64,000 nucleotides of DNA from Arabidopsis thaliana (lineage: Eukaryota; Streptophyta; Magnoliopsida; Brassicales; Brassicaceae). The stretch is from the NCBI RefSeq assembly GCF_000001735.4, contig NC_003070.9, positions 18,027,971 through 18,091,970 on the forward strand, written 5' to 3'. The stretch's first letter is position 1. Every line of letters begins with the position of its first letter. The position numbers and the translations under genes were made by a program. The notes under the pieces were generated by a model. That model was given only the letters and a program-made list of their open reading frames with translations, had not been told where the DNA came from and searched no databases. Positions 11,543 to 21,873 of this stretch are shown here, piece by piece.

Positions 11543-12143
11543 TAATGAATTTAATGACATATTTTCCAACATTTGGAAAATGAAGAAATTATATGTATGC
11601 GTTTGTCAAATCTAAAATTAATCATGTGAATTTCAATGCAAAAATTTGATGTTGCATTTTGTGTAATGATAGTTTGGAATTTGGATACAAAACTATTATA
11701 TAAATTCAAAGATATTTCAACTATATTATTAATCAGGTCATAGTTTTTATAGATGTATTTTTATTTTACGTTAAAATAGATTTTTGCATTAAAGTTGTGG
11801 TAATTTCATTTTTTTATAATTTAAAAAACTATTAAACTCTATTTTTGGCGCTAAATTTACATCTTCGAAACATATCGACTAATTTAGATAGTGTCACTTC
11901 TCTACATGAAGGAAGATGTTATATTATATTACAATGGTTTTGCTAAATAATTCAAACATTTCAAAAAAAAAAAAAAAAAAATCAGCCCCAAGTGTCCAAC
12001 ATGTAAATACATTTCATATTTTATATATAAAAAAAACTCGTAAATTAGGATTAATTGAAATATTAAGAATATATCAATTTTTAGTGCTTATCACTTCTAT
12101 TTTTTTTTTGTTATTTTCCTTTTACAAGTTGGTTTTTGTGTTC
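11543..12143. other. Divergent promoter region
   Basis: Very AT-rich spacer between delta-adaptin (-) and the DUF1639 gene (+). An A-run lies near 11965-11981. A TATATATAAAT at 12144-12153 is a plausible TATA for the + strand gene, and a CT-rich leader (12251-12266) with GAA repeats (12289-12306) precedes its ATG. Confidence 0.45.
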
Positions 12144-12314
12144 TATATATAAATCGCACAACGTTACAAATAATTTCGACAATGGAAAAAAAAGAAGGAA
12201 AACGAATAAAATAACTCTGAGAATAAGTACGGGAAAAAAAAACTTTGAACTGCTCTCTCTCTCTCGAAGCTCTCAACAAAAAAAATCGAAGAAGAAGAAG
12301 AAGAAGACGTAACA

Positions 12315-12946
12315 ATGGAGCCTCCTTTTGAAAGATCGAAACGTCTCCACAACTTCTCTTTGCCTCAACTCCGTTGGGGTCAACAAAGATTCCTCAGATG
12401 CGTCAATCTACCATCTCCTCCTCCTTCTTCTTCCTCTCCCGATCACGCAGCCACCAATAGATCCGTCTCCATAGCTGGAGTTTCTCTTACAAGAGGAGGA
12501 GGAGGAGGAGCGAAGAACGGGGAGGTAGTTGCGGCGGCTAAGCCATGGAATTTGAGGATGAGAAGAGCTGCGTGTAGTGAACCTGGAGAAGAAATTGAAA
12601 TTGGCGTTAATAAGAGAAGAAGTATCATCGATAATGAAGATGGAGGAGGAGATAAGAAGAATGAGAAATCGAAATTCTCTATTGCGTTGTCGAGAGATGA
12701 AATTGAACAAGATTTCTCCTTTGTTTTTGGGAAAAAACCTCCCAAGAGACCTAAGAAGAGACCAAGGCTTGTTCAGAAGAAATTGAATGTAAGTTAACAA
12801 TCTTCTCTTGTTTAATTTTTGGTTGCTTGATTTTTTTTTTGGATGATTGCTAAATTGTGTTCTTGTGTTTGTTTTTGCAGACGATTTTTCCAGGATTGTG
12901 GTTGAATGAAGAAGAAGTGACGATTGATTCGTATAATGGAGCTTAG
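12315..12946 (+). CDS. DUF1639 family protein
   Basis: Two exons: 12315-12788 and 12881-12946; the intron (GTAAGT...TTTTTGCAG) falls between codons. The 179-residue product starts MEPPFERSKRLHNFSLP, has Ser/Pro-rich and Gly/acidic low-complexity middle parts, and near residue 120 carries LSRDEIEQDFSFVFGKKPPK followed by RPKKRPR. It ends across the splice as LNTIFPGLWL. That conserved block (IxxDxxxxxGxxPPRRPKKR...FPGLWL) is the DUF1639 signature of plant-specific proteins of unknown function. The basic RPKKRPR stretch could be a nuclear localisation signal (inference). Likely At1g48770. Confidence 0.9.
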
Positions 12947-12989
12947 GAAACAACATGAAAGGTTTTTACTCTGTAGGATAATATGTATC

Positions 12990-13285
12990 TCTCTGTTCTT
13001 GTTCTACTCTTTGAGACATTCTCAAGTTTAGCAATTTTTCTGGTTTCTGATCCTTTGTTGTTATTGTTGTAAAGCAGATTACTGGGAATCTTATCATTCA
13101 TTCACTAATTGTAATCTCCAGCTGTTTGTTCTTTTAGTAATGCAGTTGCTTCAATATTGTTTCTCTCTTCTTGTTCTACTTTGAGACCTTCTCAAGTTTA
13201 GCTATGTTTAGTTTAGTTAAGAAATTCTTCACCAGTCTAATTGTAGCTGTTTGTTTCTTTAATGATGCAGTTGCTTTACTTTAAA
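12990..13285. repeat. Diverged tandem duplication in 3' flank
   Basis: Two imperfect direct copies, about 12990-13152 and 13163-13278, share TTCTTGTTCTACT..TTTGAGACnTTCTCAAGTTTAG and TAGCTGTTTGTT-type, GATGCAGTTGCTT-type words in the same order. The second copy lacks about 45 bases. Both lie downstream of the DUF1639 stop codon, partly in its presumed 3' UTR. Confidence 0.65.
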
Positions 13286-14018
13286 AAGGTTTCTTGAATC
13301 TTGTCCATATAGTCTCTCTACTCTTATTATTGTTGCCATTGTTGGTATGTTGATTGCTACAGATCTTTAACACAGATACTTCTTCTCGAGTATGTTTCAT
13401 GGCTCGCTTCCGTTGTTTGTTTTACCAATGGTACATTGAGCTATGTCAGTGGAGGGCTCGAACAAGCTTTCTTGTACACAACATCTCACATCTCTGAGGT
13501 TAGAGATGGTTTCTTTGTTGAATATCCAGATTACTTGATTATCACTGAAGTTTAGGACCTTGCGTTTTGTGTGGTTTCCTGATGCATCCATATGTGTTGT
13601 GTGATGACTTGACAGGTTTTAGACAAGAATCTTTGTACGATATTCACAAATCACCAATAAGCTTCACGCAGTTTTCTTCCTTTCTACTAAGTCGATTTTA
13701 CTAACCTTTTTTTTTTTCTCTATTCCAGGTTCAGATATGCCTACAAAGATTTAATGAAACTATAAGGTAACACATACTTACTTAAGCCATGTACAAATAC
13801 CTCTTTAAGTATTATGATATTGCTTCCGGTAGTAGTGAGTGGCTCACCACAATCTTTAGACAGATTATGTCTTCCATTATTTTATTCGAATAACTTCAAC
13901 TTCTCCCCACCAACTTATGACATTTATTCGATACTTCAACTTTCCATTCTTCTTCTAAAAGCAAAGTCTTGAAGATCATTTTTCACTCACTTGACTTTTT
14001 TTATCTTCTTTCCAAACT
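13286..14018. other. Intergenic spacer / 5' region of next gene
   Basis: No coding signal was found on either strand. The sequence shifts to a pyrimidine-rich leader just before the ATG at 14019. Several GT...AG pairs (for example TTCCAG at 13722-13727) could belong to a 5' UTR intron of the next gene, but this cannot be decided from sequence alone. Confidence 0.35.
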
Positions 14019-14774
14019 ATGATATGCACAGAGGCTCTTCAGCGGATTTCGTTCTCGAGTGATCTTGGTCAATCGGATAAAGCACCACCACCTGTGATAG
14101 AGCCATCAGGCCTTATCCGAAGAGACGAAACTCTTCTTGATTCATCAAACTCGGACTTCGAGTTCCATATCTCAAACAGCTTTGATCCAGGAGACTCCTC
14201 ACCAGCGGATGAGATCTTTGCAGACGGTATGATCCTTCCTTTCCATGTAACTGCAGCTTCGACCGTGCCAAAACGTCTCTACAAGTACGAACTCCCTCCC
14301 ATTACATCCTCCCTTTCTCCATCTCCTCTCTCGCCACAACCGTTACCCACAAAACACAGCGAAAAGGAAACCAACGGGAGAGCAAGTGGAGCAAACTCTG
14401 ACTCAGAAGCAGAGAAGTCATCAAAGTCGTTTTGGAGTTTCAAGAGAAGCTCCAGCCTCAACTGCGACATAAAGAAGAGTCTCATCTGTTCGTTTCCTCG
14501 GCTGACAAGAAGCAACTCTACAGGTTCGGTTACTAATTCTAAGAGAGCAATGCTGAGAGATGTTAACAACCATAGGCCCTCTTCTCGGTCCTCTTGCTGC
14601 AATGCGTATCAGTTCAGACCTCAAAAGCACACAGGAAAGAAAGGTGAAGGAGGAGGAAGCTTCTCCGTCATTCCAGTCCTCAATGGTCCATCTACATTTG
14701 GGTTAGGATCGATCTTACGCCATTCGAATTCGAAAGATAAGACGAAGACAAAGAAGAAGAAGAACAAGAAGTAG
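14019..14774 (+). CDS. Uncharacterised protein, MAKR-like motif
   Basis: A single-exon 251-residue frame. Residues about 45-72 contain the pattern DFEFHIS...SPADEIFADGMILPF, resembling the N-terminal motif of plant membrane-associated kinase regulator (MAKR)-like proteins (phenyl-acidic FEF, then ADEIF.DG.ILP). The middle has a basic Ser/Lys-rich block (SFWSFKRSSSLNCD, RSNSTGS), suggestive of phosphorylation or acidic-lipid binding, and the protein ends in a strongly basic tail of nearly only Lys and Asn. There is no transmembrane segment or signal peptide. Function is unknown; membrane-surface association is inference from composition. Likely At1g48780. Confidence 0.8.
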   Translation: MICTEALQRISFSSDLGQSDKAPPPVIEPSGLIRRDETLLDSSNSDFEFHISNSFDPGDSSPADEIFADGMILPFHVTAASTVPKRLYKYELPPITSSLSPSPLSPQPLPTKHSEKETNGRASGANSDSEAEKSSKSFWSFKRSSSLNCDIKKSLICSFPRLTRSNSTGSVTNSKRAMLRDVNNHRPSSRSSCCNAYQFRPQKHTGKKGEGGGSFSVIPVLNGPSTFGLGSILRHSNSKDKTKTKKKKNKK

Positions 14775-14970
14775 ATGATAAGAGATGTTCAGAGTTTCGA
14801 TCAATTATTTTTCCTCTTTTGATTGTGTCTACAAATTGTTGGAGTTTTGTTTGTACACATTTTAATAGTAGATGGTCACAGCAGCAAGAGATTATCAGAG
14901 TTTTCGATCAATTATTTTTCCTCTTTTCATTTTTGATGTGTGTTTTTTCTCGAACTTGTACACATTTTTT
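14770..14970 (+). repeat. Tandem duplication of the gene's 3' end
   Basis: The segment beginning AGTAGATG at 14770 (including the stop codon of the preceding gene) recurs at 14868. Both copies contain AGAGTTT(T)CGATCAATTATTTTTCCTCTTTT and TTGTACACATTTT. Period about 98-100 bases, direct orientation. Confidence 0.75.
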
Positions 14971-15369
14971 GGTGTAACTGCCATAGTTTTTTGGTTGCTT
15001 CAATATCTCGAATTGGACACAATCTTGATGACCGATGAGACGACACAATCAGACTTAAGTGGTCATGTTTATCTTACGGAGCGGACTAAACCATTAGCCT
15101 ATACCATCCTATCTTTGGGGCGGAAAACAGACCCCTACGGACCAAGTTCATTTATGCGTACAACCGGTCCGTACTTGGTCAATGGCAGATTTAGTTATAA
15201 TATTTATCCGCACCACCACGTACTGCAAGTTAAGAATGGTAAACTAATAAATAACAGTCAAATTTACAAAACTGTTTTGTTAGTCCCATCTGCAACAAAC
15301 CCTTCGAAGCCTCAATATCAAGTTTTGTTGACACAAAAGACTTGTTTCATCCGATTCAGAGATAAGTAA
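14872..15369 (+). CDS. Orphan ORF of 165 codons, doubtful
   Basis: This frame opens inside the second copy of the duplicated 3' end of the preceding gene. The first ~50 codons are a hydrophobic translation of that T-rich UTR. The remainder (to RDK-stop) has balanced amino-acid composition, with no domain that I recognise. No splice structure or promoter is evident. It may be a chance frame, or a young gene that recruited duplicated UTR sequence; I favour chance. Confidence 0.2.
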   Translation: MVTAARDYQSFRSIIFPLFIFDVCFFSNLYTFFGVTAIVFWLLQYLELDTILMTDETTQSDLSGHVYLTERTKPLAYTILSLGRKTDPYGPSSFMRTTGPYLVNGRFSYNIYPHHHVLQVKNGKLINNSQIYKTVLLVPSATNPSKPQYQVLLTQKTCFIRFRDK

Positions 15370-15954
15370 GATGTGGGTAACACCAATGTCATACAAACCA
15401 GAGATTGGTGCACATATATTTCAAAATTTTAAAGCTGACTTAATATAGAGGAATTTATTTATGGAATAAGGTATGACCATTGACCAACACTAAACATCTG
15501 TTAGAAGGGTAGTTAAAAAGCCAAGTCCAACCTGACCCATTCTTATTTAAGTTATTTAATAATTTTAGATTAACATAAACATAATTTTGTGTTAGAAGAT
15601 AGGACATGACATGTCCCCCATTTTTTCACTAAGAAAAATCACCAGTTTTGTTTTCCACCAACAATTTTCAAATTTCCTCTAAAATTTTATTTTGATCATT
15701 TTTGTTGTTTGTAAAAATATTACGTAGGTTTGAATAGATGGTGACACAACGATAACTTTAGCACAAATCACTTGCTCTTGTATCTTGATTTTTGTTCAGT
15801 TTTACATGTAAGCCTTGTAAACATATAATTATTGTACACGAAAACTTACGTAGATCATATTAAAATCGGGATATAAACAGATACATAATTGTTACAATCG
15901 TAGAGAAAAGATGGCCTTGAGAACATAGTTTCACTTTCAAACGCGCAAGTGATG
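15370..15954. other. Intergenic, 3' side of AMSH1
   Basis: AT-rich, with no gene seen. The last 100-200 bases are the presumed 3' UTR of AMSH1, which is transcribed from the other strand. Confidence 0.4.
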
Positions 15955-18900
15955 CTATCTGAGATCAATGACATCAAACTTGAGATTTGGGTTCATGTAA
16001 ACTTCCTTACAGGTATTGTAAATTGGCCCTCCGTCCTCCGGTGAACTGTGCGCATGAAACCCACGCCGGTCACAATTCCTTATCACCGTCATTCCTCCCG
16101 GCGTCGTCAGCCGAAATATTCCGTGATTCCTACATCAACGAAAAGAATCTTCTTAGGCATTATACTTTCTCGAATAATTTCATTTCTGATACTTCTGGTC
16201 TTTTGCTAGTTTAGTACCTTGAAGAGTCTTGTGGCGCCATAACGATTGCCACAGCTTCTGGTAACATAATCTGAAAACATTGTAACTCCATCGGTTGATA
16301 TCGTTCTATATGCATTATATACTAATTTTTGAAAGTAGATAGAAAGATGTTGTCCGTACCTGGTATGAATAGTGTGTGTGAACATCAATGGATGACATGA
16401 AACAAGACTGTGTCGGATGCGTCTGTTGAAATGAAGACAGTGATTAACGAGTCAGTACAGAAATAAATGAAAAGAATGATACCGTATTACCAAAGAACTG
16501 ATATTCAAGCATAAAGCAATAAAAGCTAGTGAAATAAAATCATATATTACTCACATGAATCCATCCGAGTGGGAAAAGGGATTGCTTGTCCTGTACTTCA
16601 AATATCTCTTCTTCGTTCGTGGCCTGACACTGAAAAAGAGCGAGCCAGGAGTAAGTGAATGTATACGAGGAAACTGGGTTGATATAACGAAAAAAGACTG
16701 AGCTTACCGAGTCAGATGTCGATTCCTGCTTTGGTATGATGAGAGCTGTAATGTAAAATTTTCTGTTTTTCTGCACAAAAGTGATTCACAAATCATTATT
16801 GCTGATCCATTTTTCATTAGCTAAATGTCAATATCGCATTTTCCAATTTGAAAAATGTAAGGACTTACTAGTGAACCGGCAAGAATACCACACGTCTCTA
16901 AATTCTTTTTAGTGTTTGACTTGGCAAGCCTCATAAAGGTATCCATCATTGAAGTCGCCTGCAAATAAAGGTGAATATGAAATTATGAGGACAATTGGGT
17001 AACAGAACAAAGAGACAGTGGTTGTTTGCAAACTTATTCTCAGTCTCATCTTATTTATTAGACAAAGTAGCAATAGTTTAGCCACTAGTCCTACGTTAAA
17101 GTCCAGAAAATTAAATAAACATATGTGTTGAAATCCCATGGTTGGATAAACCATATATGATGCATGTGTTTACTAGACACATCCACACAAGTCTAGTGTT
17201 ACATAGGATAAGCTATGAAACACGATAAATCCTTCATGATAAATCAGCATAATAACAAAGATAAGAGAAATATAGCAAACTTACAATATGAAGTTCAAGA
17301 GGAGACTCCGACCGTAGAGACTCATCCGGCAGAGAGTTTTCTATCATACATTCCGGTTCTCTAACTTCAGGACATAAAGCAGGAACCAAGTCTTGAACTT
17401 CTGCTAGCACTGGAGGTGGTGAAGGTTGCCTAATGAGATTGTTCTCATTAACGCTTTCTGGCTCTTCGAAAGAAATCATGGAAGAAAGCTCTTCAGTGTA
17501 ATTTTTCTGGATTTTTTCATTAGATGCAACACTGGGTTCCACAATTGGCTTTTCAGGTTCATCGTTACTGCCATTCGTTATCATTGGTTTGCTGTCCACA
17601 AGTTGTTGGAAGCTGTTTTCCATAAATAGATATAATACATAGGCGTGAGATAGTCGAGCAAAAGAAGTTGGAGGGAGAGAGTGGAATATGTAAGAAATAA
17701 AGCAAATAATATTGAGATGCAGAATAAAAATATACATTTTGCATCAAAGCAGCTAGATGATCTAACCTTGGGATTACAACAGGCGAAAAATCTATATTGC
17801 TTGGATATTGAACCTGGATAATATGACGAAAAGAGCATCAGCTTAGTGTGAAGAAGTGGGTAATAAAGACAAAAAAAAACGAAGCATCCTATGATACCTT
17901 TGTATCATACTTTGGTGGCTGCCACTGTGCAGAGAGTCCACCTGGACCCAAGATAGAATGCTTGGAAAGGGTTTCTTCATTTGGTCGGAAGTTCACCGAC
18001 CTAGATAAATCATGCAGTTAACAAAATCTATGAGGCAGGACCATGGGACAAGAAACACAGTGAAAGATACAACGAAGGTCTTTCATTGAGGAATGGACGA
18101 TCTTTCATGAAATAAAACTAAAGACATACATCTTTCGGAAACGCTCTTCAAGTGGTGCAGCGTTCAAAAATTGCTGACCCCTGGAACCCATGTAGCCAGA
18201 ATTATGTCCAGGAGGATTTCTTACCTATGTCGAACAAAAAAAAACATGGAAAAGGTACAGGGTATGCTTATCTACTGCAGCTTGAAAGTAATATCATAAT
18301 TTCATCTACCAATTAATGAAACAAGAGCGGAGAACAATGCAAACTGATTTCAAATATGTACGCATGGCATATGGGACAAACAAGAGTTAAGCATTAGGCA
18401 CACCTTTGCATGATCATAGCTATTAAATGACGGTTTCACGGCAGAAGACCAGCCTAGGGAACCATTTGCTGGATGAGCTTGAACGTTATATCGAGGTTTG
18501 AGCTTGGGATACAGTTCATCAATCCTTTGCTGTACAACTGGTTTCAACTTCTCCAGCTCCGTCAAGACATCTAGTAGTCTCTAGAACAGATAAAAGCTCA
18601 CATCAAACTACTGACTGACAGACAGACAAAAAAAAGATCATAAGGATATTATGTTCACTTACCATTCTCAAATACTCTTTATTGCTTTTTAGAGATGTTC
18701 TGTAATCTCGATGGGACGGTATAGTCTCGAGAGCCAAGCTAGAGAAAACCAAAAACAAAGCTAATTTCAGAAAAAGCAAAAGGATCTAACTAATTCTCTC
18801 TACAGAGAGTATTTGAGTTGGCAGCTTTTTGACCTTGAAAACCGCAGAAGCATGACATATAAATCAATAACATTCTTCTCTGCCCGAAATATGTTGGCCT

Positions 18901-19457
18901 ACAAAACATTATGCAGATGATTAGGAAATTTAACCAAGTGATTTTAGTCTTAAAGGGATCACTTTCAAGGAAACAAAAGGCCAACAACTAAATATCAAGT
19001 TAAAGACATCCAAAAGATTTTGCAGTTCATAGACAATTTGATGTGACCACCATGATCACTGCAAACTTCAAATCGCAGCTGATAGCGAAGACTAAGGGAA
19101 GAACATATTCCAATTTCACAGACACAACAATCAATATCACTCAACAACAATCAAACTTAAACAAAATGGTGCAAACGTTATGATACTCGAAAAATTGAAC
19201 TCTGGTTAGGAAACAATAATTTCATCAAAGAGAGATATAAATAGTTGGAGAGGATCATTTCACAATAATTAGGCCAAACACGAATCTCCTAAACAAAGAT
19301 ACCTTGATAAATCAAAATTCAAAGTCAAGTATGAAGAAGAGACCTGTTTGAGGATATTATCAGCGATCCTGAAGTAAAATTTGAGAGAAATACGATTATC
19401 TACGCCAATTCTCCGAGCACTGGTAGCGATATCGATGGTCTCAAAAGACGACCCCAT
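15955..19457 (-). CDS. AMSH1: AMSH-like ubiquitin isopeptidase 1 (AMSH1)
   Basis: Fourteen exons (minus strand): 19344-19457, 18834-18898, 18663-18738, 18404-18580, 18130-18224, 17898-18000, 17767-17813, 17285-17612, 16869-16958, 16708-16770, 16555-16629, 16360-16422, 16218-16270, 15955-16129. All introns are GT-AG; the joined frame gives 507 residues. The first ~115 residues form the helical MIT/USP8-dimerisation-like region. A Pro/Glu-rich linker follows, then the MPN+/JAMM metalloprotease domain: Glu in LETCGILAG and the zinc motif H-x-H-x7-S-x2-D (HTHPTQSCFMSSID) split over exons 11-12. AMSH enzymes cleave mainly Lys63-linked ubiquitin chains at endosomes with ESCRT-III partners, aiding vacuolar sorting and autophagy (family knowledge). 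All catalytic residues are present. Likely At1g48790. Confidence 0.95.
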
Positions 19458-20560
19458 AGTTGCTCCGATCAAAAGCAACTTTTCTAACTAATGGAAGAGC
19501 ATCAAATTGAAAAGCAGATCTCGTAGCTATAGGTCAATCGATGATGGAATTTTCAAAGGGTGGAGGAAACCTCCGGTTCAAAGAGACGGCGAGGGGTGAG
19601 AAGAGGCACCGCGATAATAATGGCGATTGGCGATAAACAAGAAGAAACGACGCTGTTGAGTAATTTGACTTTCTTTCGAGGGGCAAATATGTCAACTGGT
19701 GGGTGGGTTGAGATTTTGAGAGATTGAGATTGCTAATGTTTTTAAACCGACCGGCTCTGACCGGTCTCCTGTCGGCCGGTAGAAAATCCCATCCAATCCT
19801 CAATGTTTTTTTTTCTGTCACCCAAACCTTCGCGATTTCTTTCTTTTTGGTAAGAATATAAAATTTATTAATCAAAACAAAACAATGTTTTGACCAAGAA
19901 TTTTTTTAAAAGCAATAGAGTCTCGAATTTATTCAAATCCTTTAGCCTTAAACTAAGCTTTAGAAAAAATCTCTTAACCTAGATAGTTCGTAATAGCGTA
20001 AAAAGACCACTGGATTGTGAACCTCAAGCCAAGTTTTAAAAATGGTAGACTTCATCATAAAACTATGTTTATAGGTGATTTTATTTGAGTATCATAAACC
20101 TAAAAATCATTTTTTAATGAAGTAAAGTATGTATTTGGACATAATCTGTATCAGTTTACTGATATTTTTGATACTGAGTATCATGTGACTTGACATCACA
20201 TCATTGGTTCAGCGAAAACAAGGAAAAAAAAAAAATCTTTTTTCCTCCTCTCTCACATATCATTTTTCTTTCGTTCTCTTCTATAAACCTAGAAAATCAG
20301 AACAATAAGCGACAAGGTATGACAGAACTGAACCTAAAAACCTATTTTTATTTCGTTTTTATATATTTATTTTCGATGTTGCAATTTTTTTTTTTTTTTA
20401 TGATACTTTAACCGGTTTCACCAATGGAAACCGATTTATTACCAGTATCATACAAAATCTCAAAAAATAAACAAATATTAAATTAATATTAAAAAATTAC
20501 TAATGATACTCTATGAATATCAACTATGTACATGTTCTAAGGATTAGAACATCCTTTCAT
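19458..20560. other. AMSH1 promoter and AT-rich spacer
   Basis: The first ~200 bases hold the AMSH1 leader and promoter (minus strand). From about 19900 the sequence is AT-rich with repeated GATAC/GTATC words (TGATACT near 20164, 20401 and 20504). No ORF of note. It may be decayed transposon sequence, but I found no clear terminal repeats. Confidence 0.35.
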
Positions 20561-20564
20561 CAGA

Positions 20565-20698
20565 CAAATAGCTTTCCACTAGCTTCAAACTTGGTTTGAC
20601 ACCCAACAACAACTGTGACGTCAGAGTCGACACTACTAATATGTCTCCTCGGTCAATTTTGCTTCTTGGTCTTTTGCGAAAGGCTAATGCTTCTTCTA
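20565..20698 (-). pseudogene. Exon-like fragment of unknown gene (minus)
   Basis: On the minus strand a TTTTTATTTCAG acceptor is followed by an open frame of about 45 codons with protein-like composition (LEEALAFRKRPRSKIDRGD, then LLLGVKPSLKLVESYLSDER). I cannot name the parent family. There is no start codon and no continuation, so it looks like one captured or surviving exon. Confidence 0.35.
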
Positions 20699-20738
20699 AA
20701 TCTGAAATAAAAAGATTTATAACAATTTTTTGGTTTCA

Positions 20739-21014
20739 ATGGAGAATCTCGGGTTTAACTTTAACCTAGGGTTAGATGCGAACCCTGCAATCGTTCTCCA
20801 CATAAACAGATCTGGGAATAAATGTTAATTTCAATGGTCTGGCTCACGTTCATGTTTCAACCAAATCCTCCGCAGAATGCTCAACCAAATCCTTCTAAAA
20901 TCTTCAAGGTCATCGACCGTGAGATTAAAAACTCCATATCACTGCTAGAAGACATCATAAGCGCTTCAGACCGCTTATGCAGCTTTGGCTACACTGATAA
21001 AACCTTCTCCAATG
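20739..21014 (+). pseudogene. Broken gene fragment, divergent from its neighbour
   Basis: On the plus strand an ATG at 20739 opens MENLGFNFNLGLDANPAIVL and stops at 20826-20828. After a shift of frame the reading resumes at about 20858 as a protein-like segment (QPNPPQNAQPNPSK, then IDREIKNSISLLEDIISASD, ending TFSN) up to a GTGTGT donor near 21015. This looks like a first exon with an internal frameshift. I do not recognise the family. It points away from the minus-strand exon at 20565-20698. Confidence 0.35.
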
Positions 21015-21389
21015 TGTGTGTCTTGCTTTCTTCTTTTAAATTTTTTTGCCAAGAAACCAAACTTTGGTTGCACTCCTTTGTAAAATCATCATATTCATTT
21101 AAATGATATTTGCACTTTAGCAAAAAAAAAAAGATGGATAGACAAATAAGTTTGAGATCTATTATCATCAATTTGAACAATTGCTGATAGAGATACGTCA
21201 TACGACAAAAGACTTCAACTTTGATTTGCATCTAGAAGTTAATTTTTGAAACTCTTAGAAATTTCAACGTCAAAGTTTATTAAACAATTGCTGCATTTAT
21301 TGTAAAAAAAAGTATTCAAAAATATAATTTAATATTAAATGTAAAAAAACAAACAAACTAGAGCTATGATTTACTCGTCAGTTTTTTTC

Positions 21390-21556
21390 CATCAAACTCA
21401 AAAATTACCAAGAAAATTTTAAGATTGTACACATTTTCAGAAGAAAGATGAATGTCTTGACACATTTACAAGTAAACCAAAAAAAATGAAGAACTTAAAT
21501 AACTGAGATCACAAAAGATTCTCTAAGTTTCATTTCATCTCTTAGGCATTATTTAT
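21390..21556 (-). pseudogene. Relic of the 3' end of the eS7 ribosomal gene
   Basis: This stretch aligns base by base with about 31725-31895, the 3' UTR of the eS7 gene. Shared words include TTTTCAGAAG, AATGTCTTG.CACATT, TGAGATCA.AA.AGATTCTCTA and CATTTCATCTCTTAGGC, the last covering the reverse complement of the eS7 stop codon. Similarity ends right at the stop codon. No eS7 coding sequence remains. Confidence 0.7.
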
Positions 21557-21819
21557 AAATAAATAAATTAATTAATTAATAATAATAAAAAAAACTAAAA
21601 AACTAAAAATGAAACAGGATGCCTGTAACTGTTGTCAGTGGGATATTAATGCAAGTGATCGTAATGTAAATGGGTCGTATGAAGAAGTAATAATTGTTGC
21701 AAAGTGTCTTTGCAAAATGAAAAAATATGTTGCATATTACCAACTAAAGCTTAAATATAATAAAATATAAGTTAGAATTATTATTGTTTTCATCTGACGA
21801 TGGAAAACATTGTGTCTAC

Positions 21820-21828
21820 TATATAAAT
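21820..21828 (+). promoter_or_regulatory. TATA box of terpene synthase copy A
   Basis: TATATAAAT lies 46 bases before the ATG. The downstream leader (GTGGTGAAACCTGG...) is nearly the same in copy B, where TATAAA sits at 27206-27211. Confidence 0.6.
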
Positions 21829-21873
21829 TTGTGGTGAAACCTGGATCTCCATATATTATCATTGGTGGTGAAC

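Noticed and set aside
12408..12956. Minus-strand ORF of 182 codons
   Set aside because: Antisense shadow of the DUF1639 gene, rich in Ser/Arg runs from the reverse of GAA/GAG repeats.
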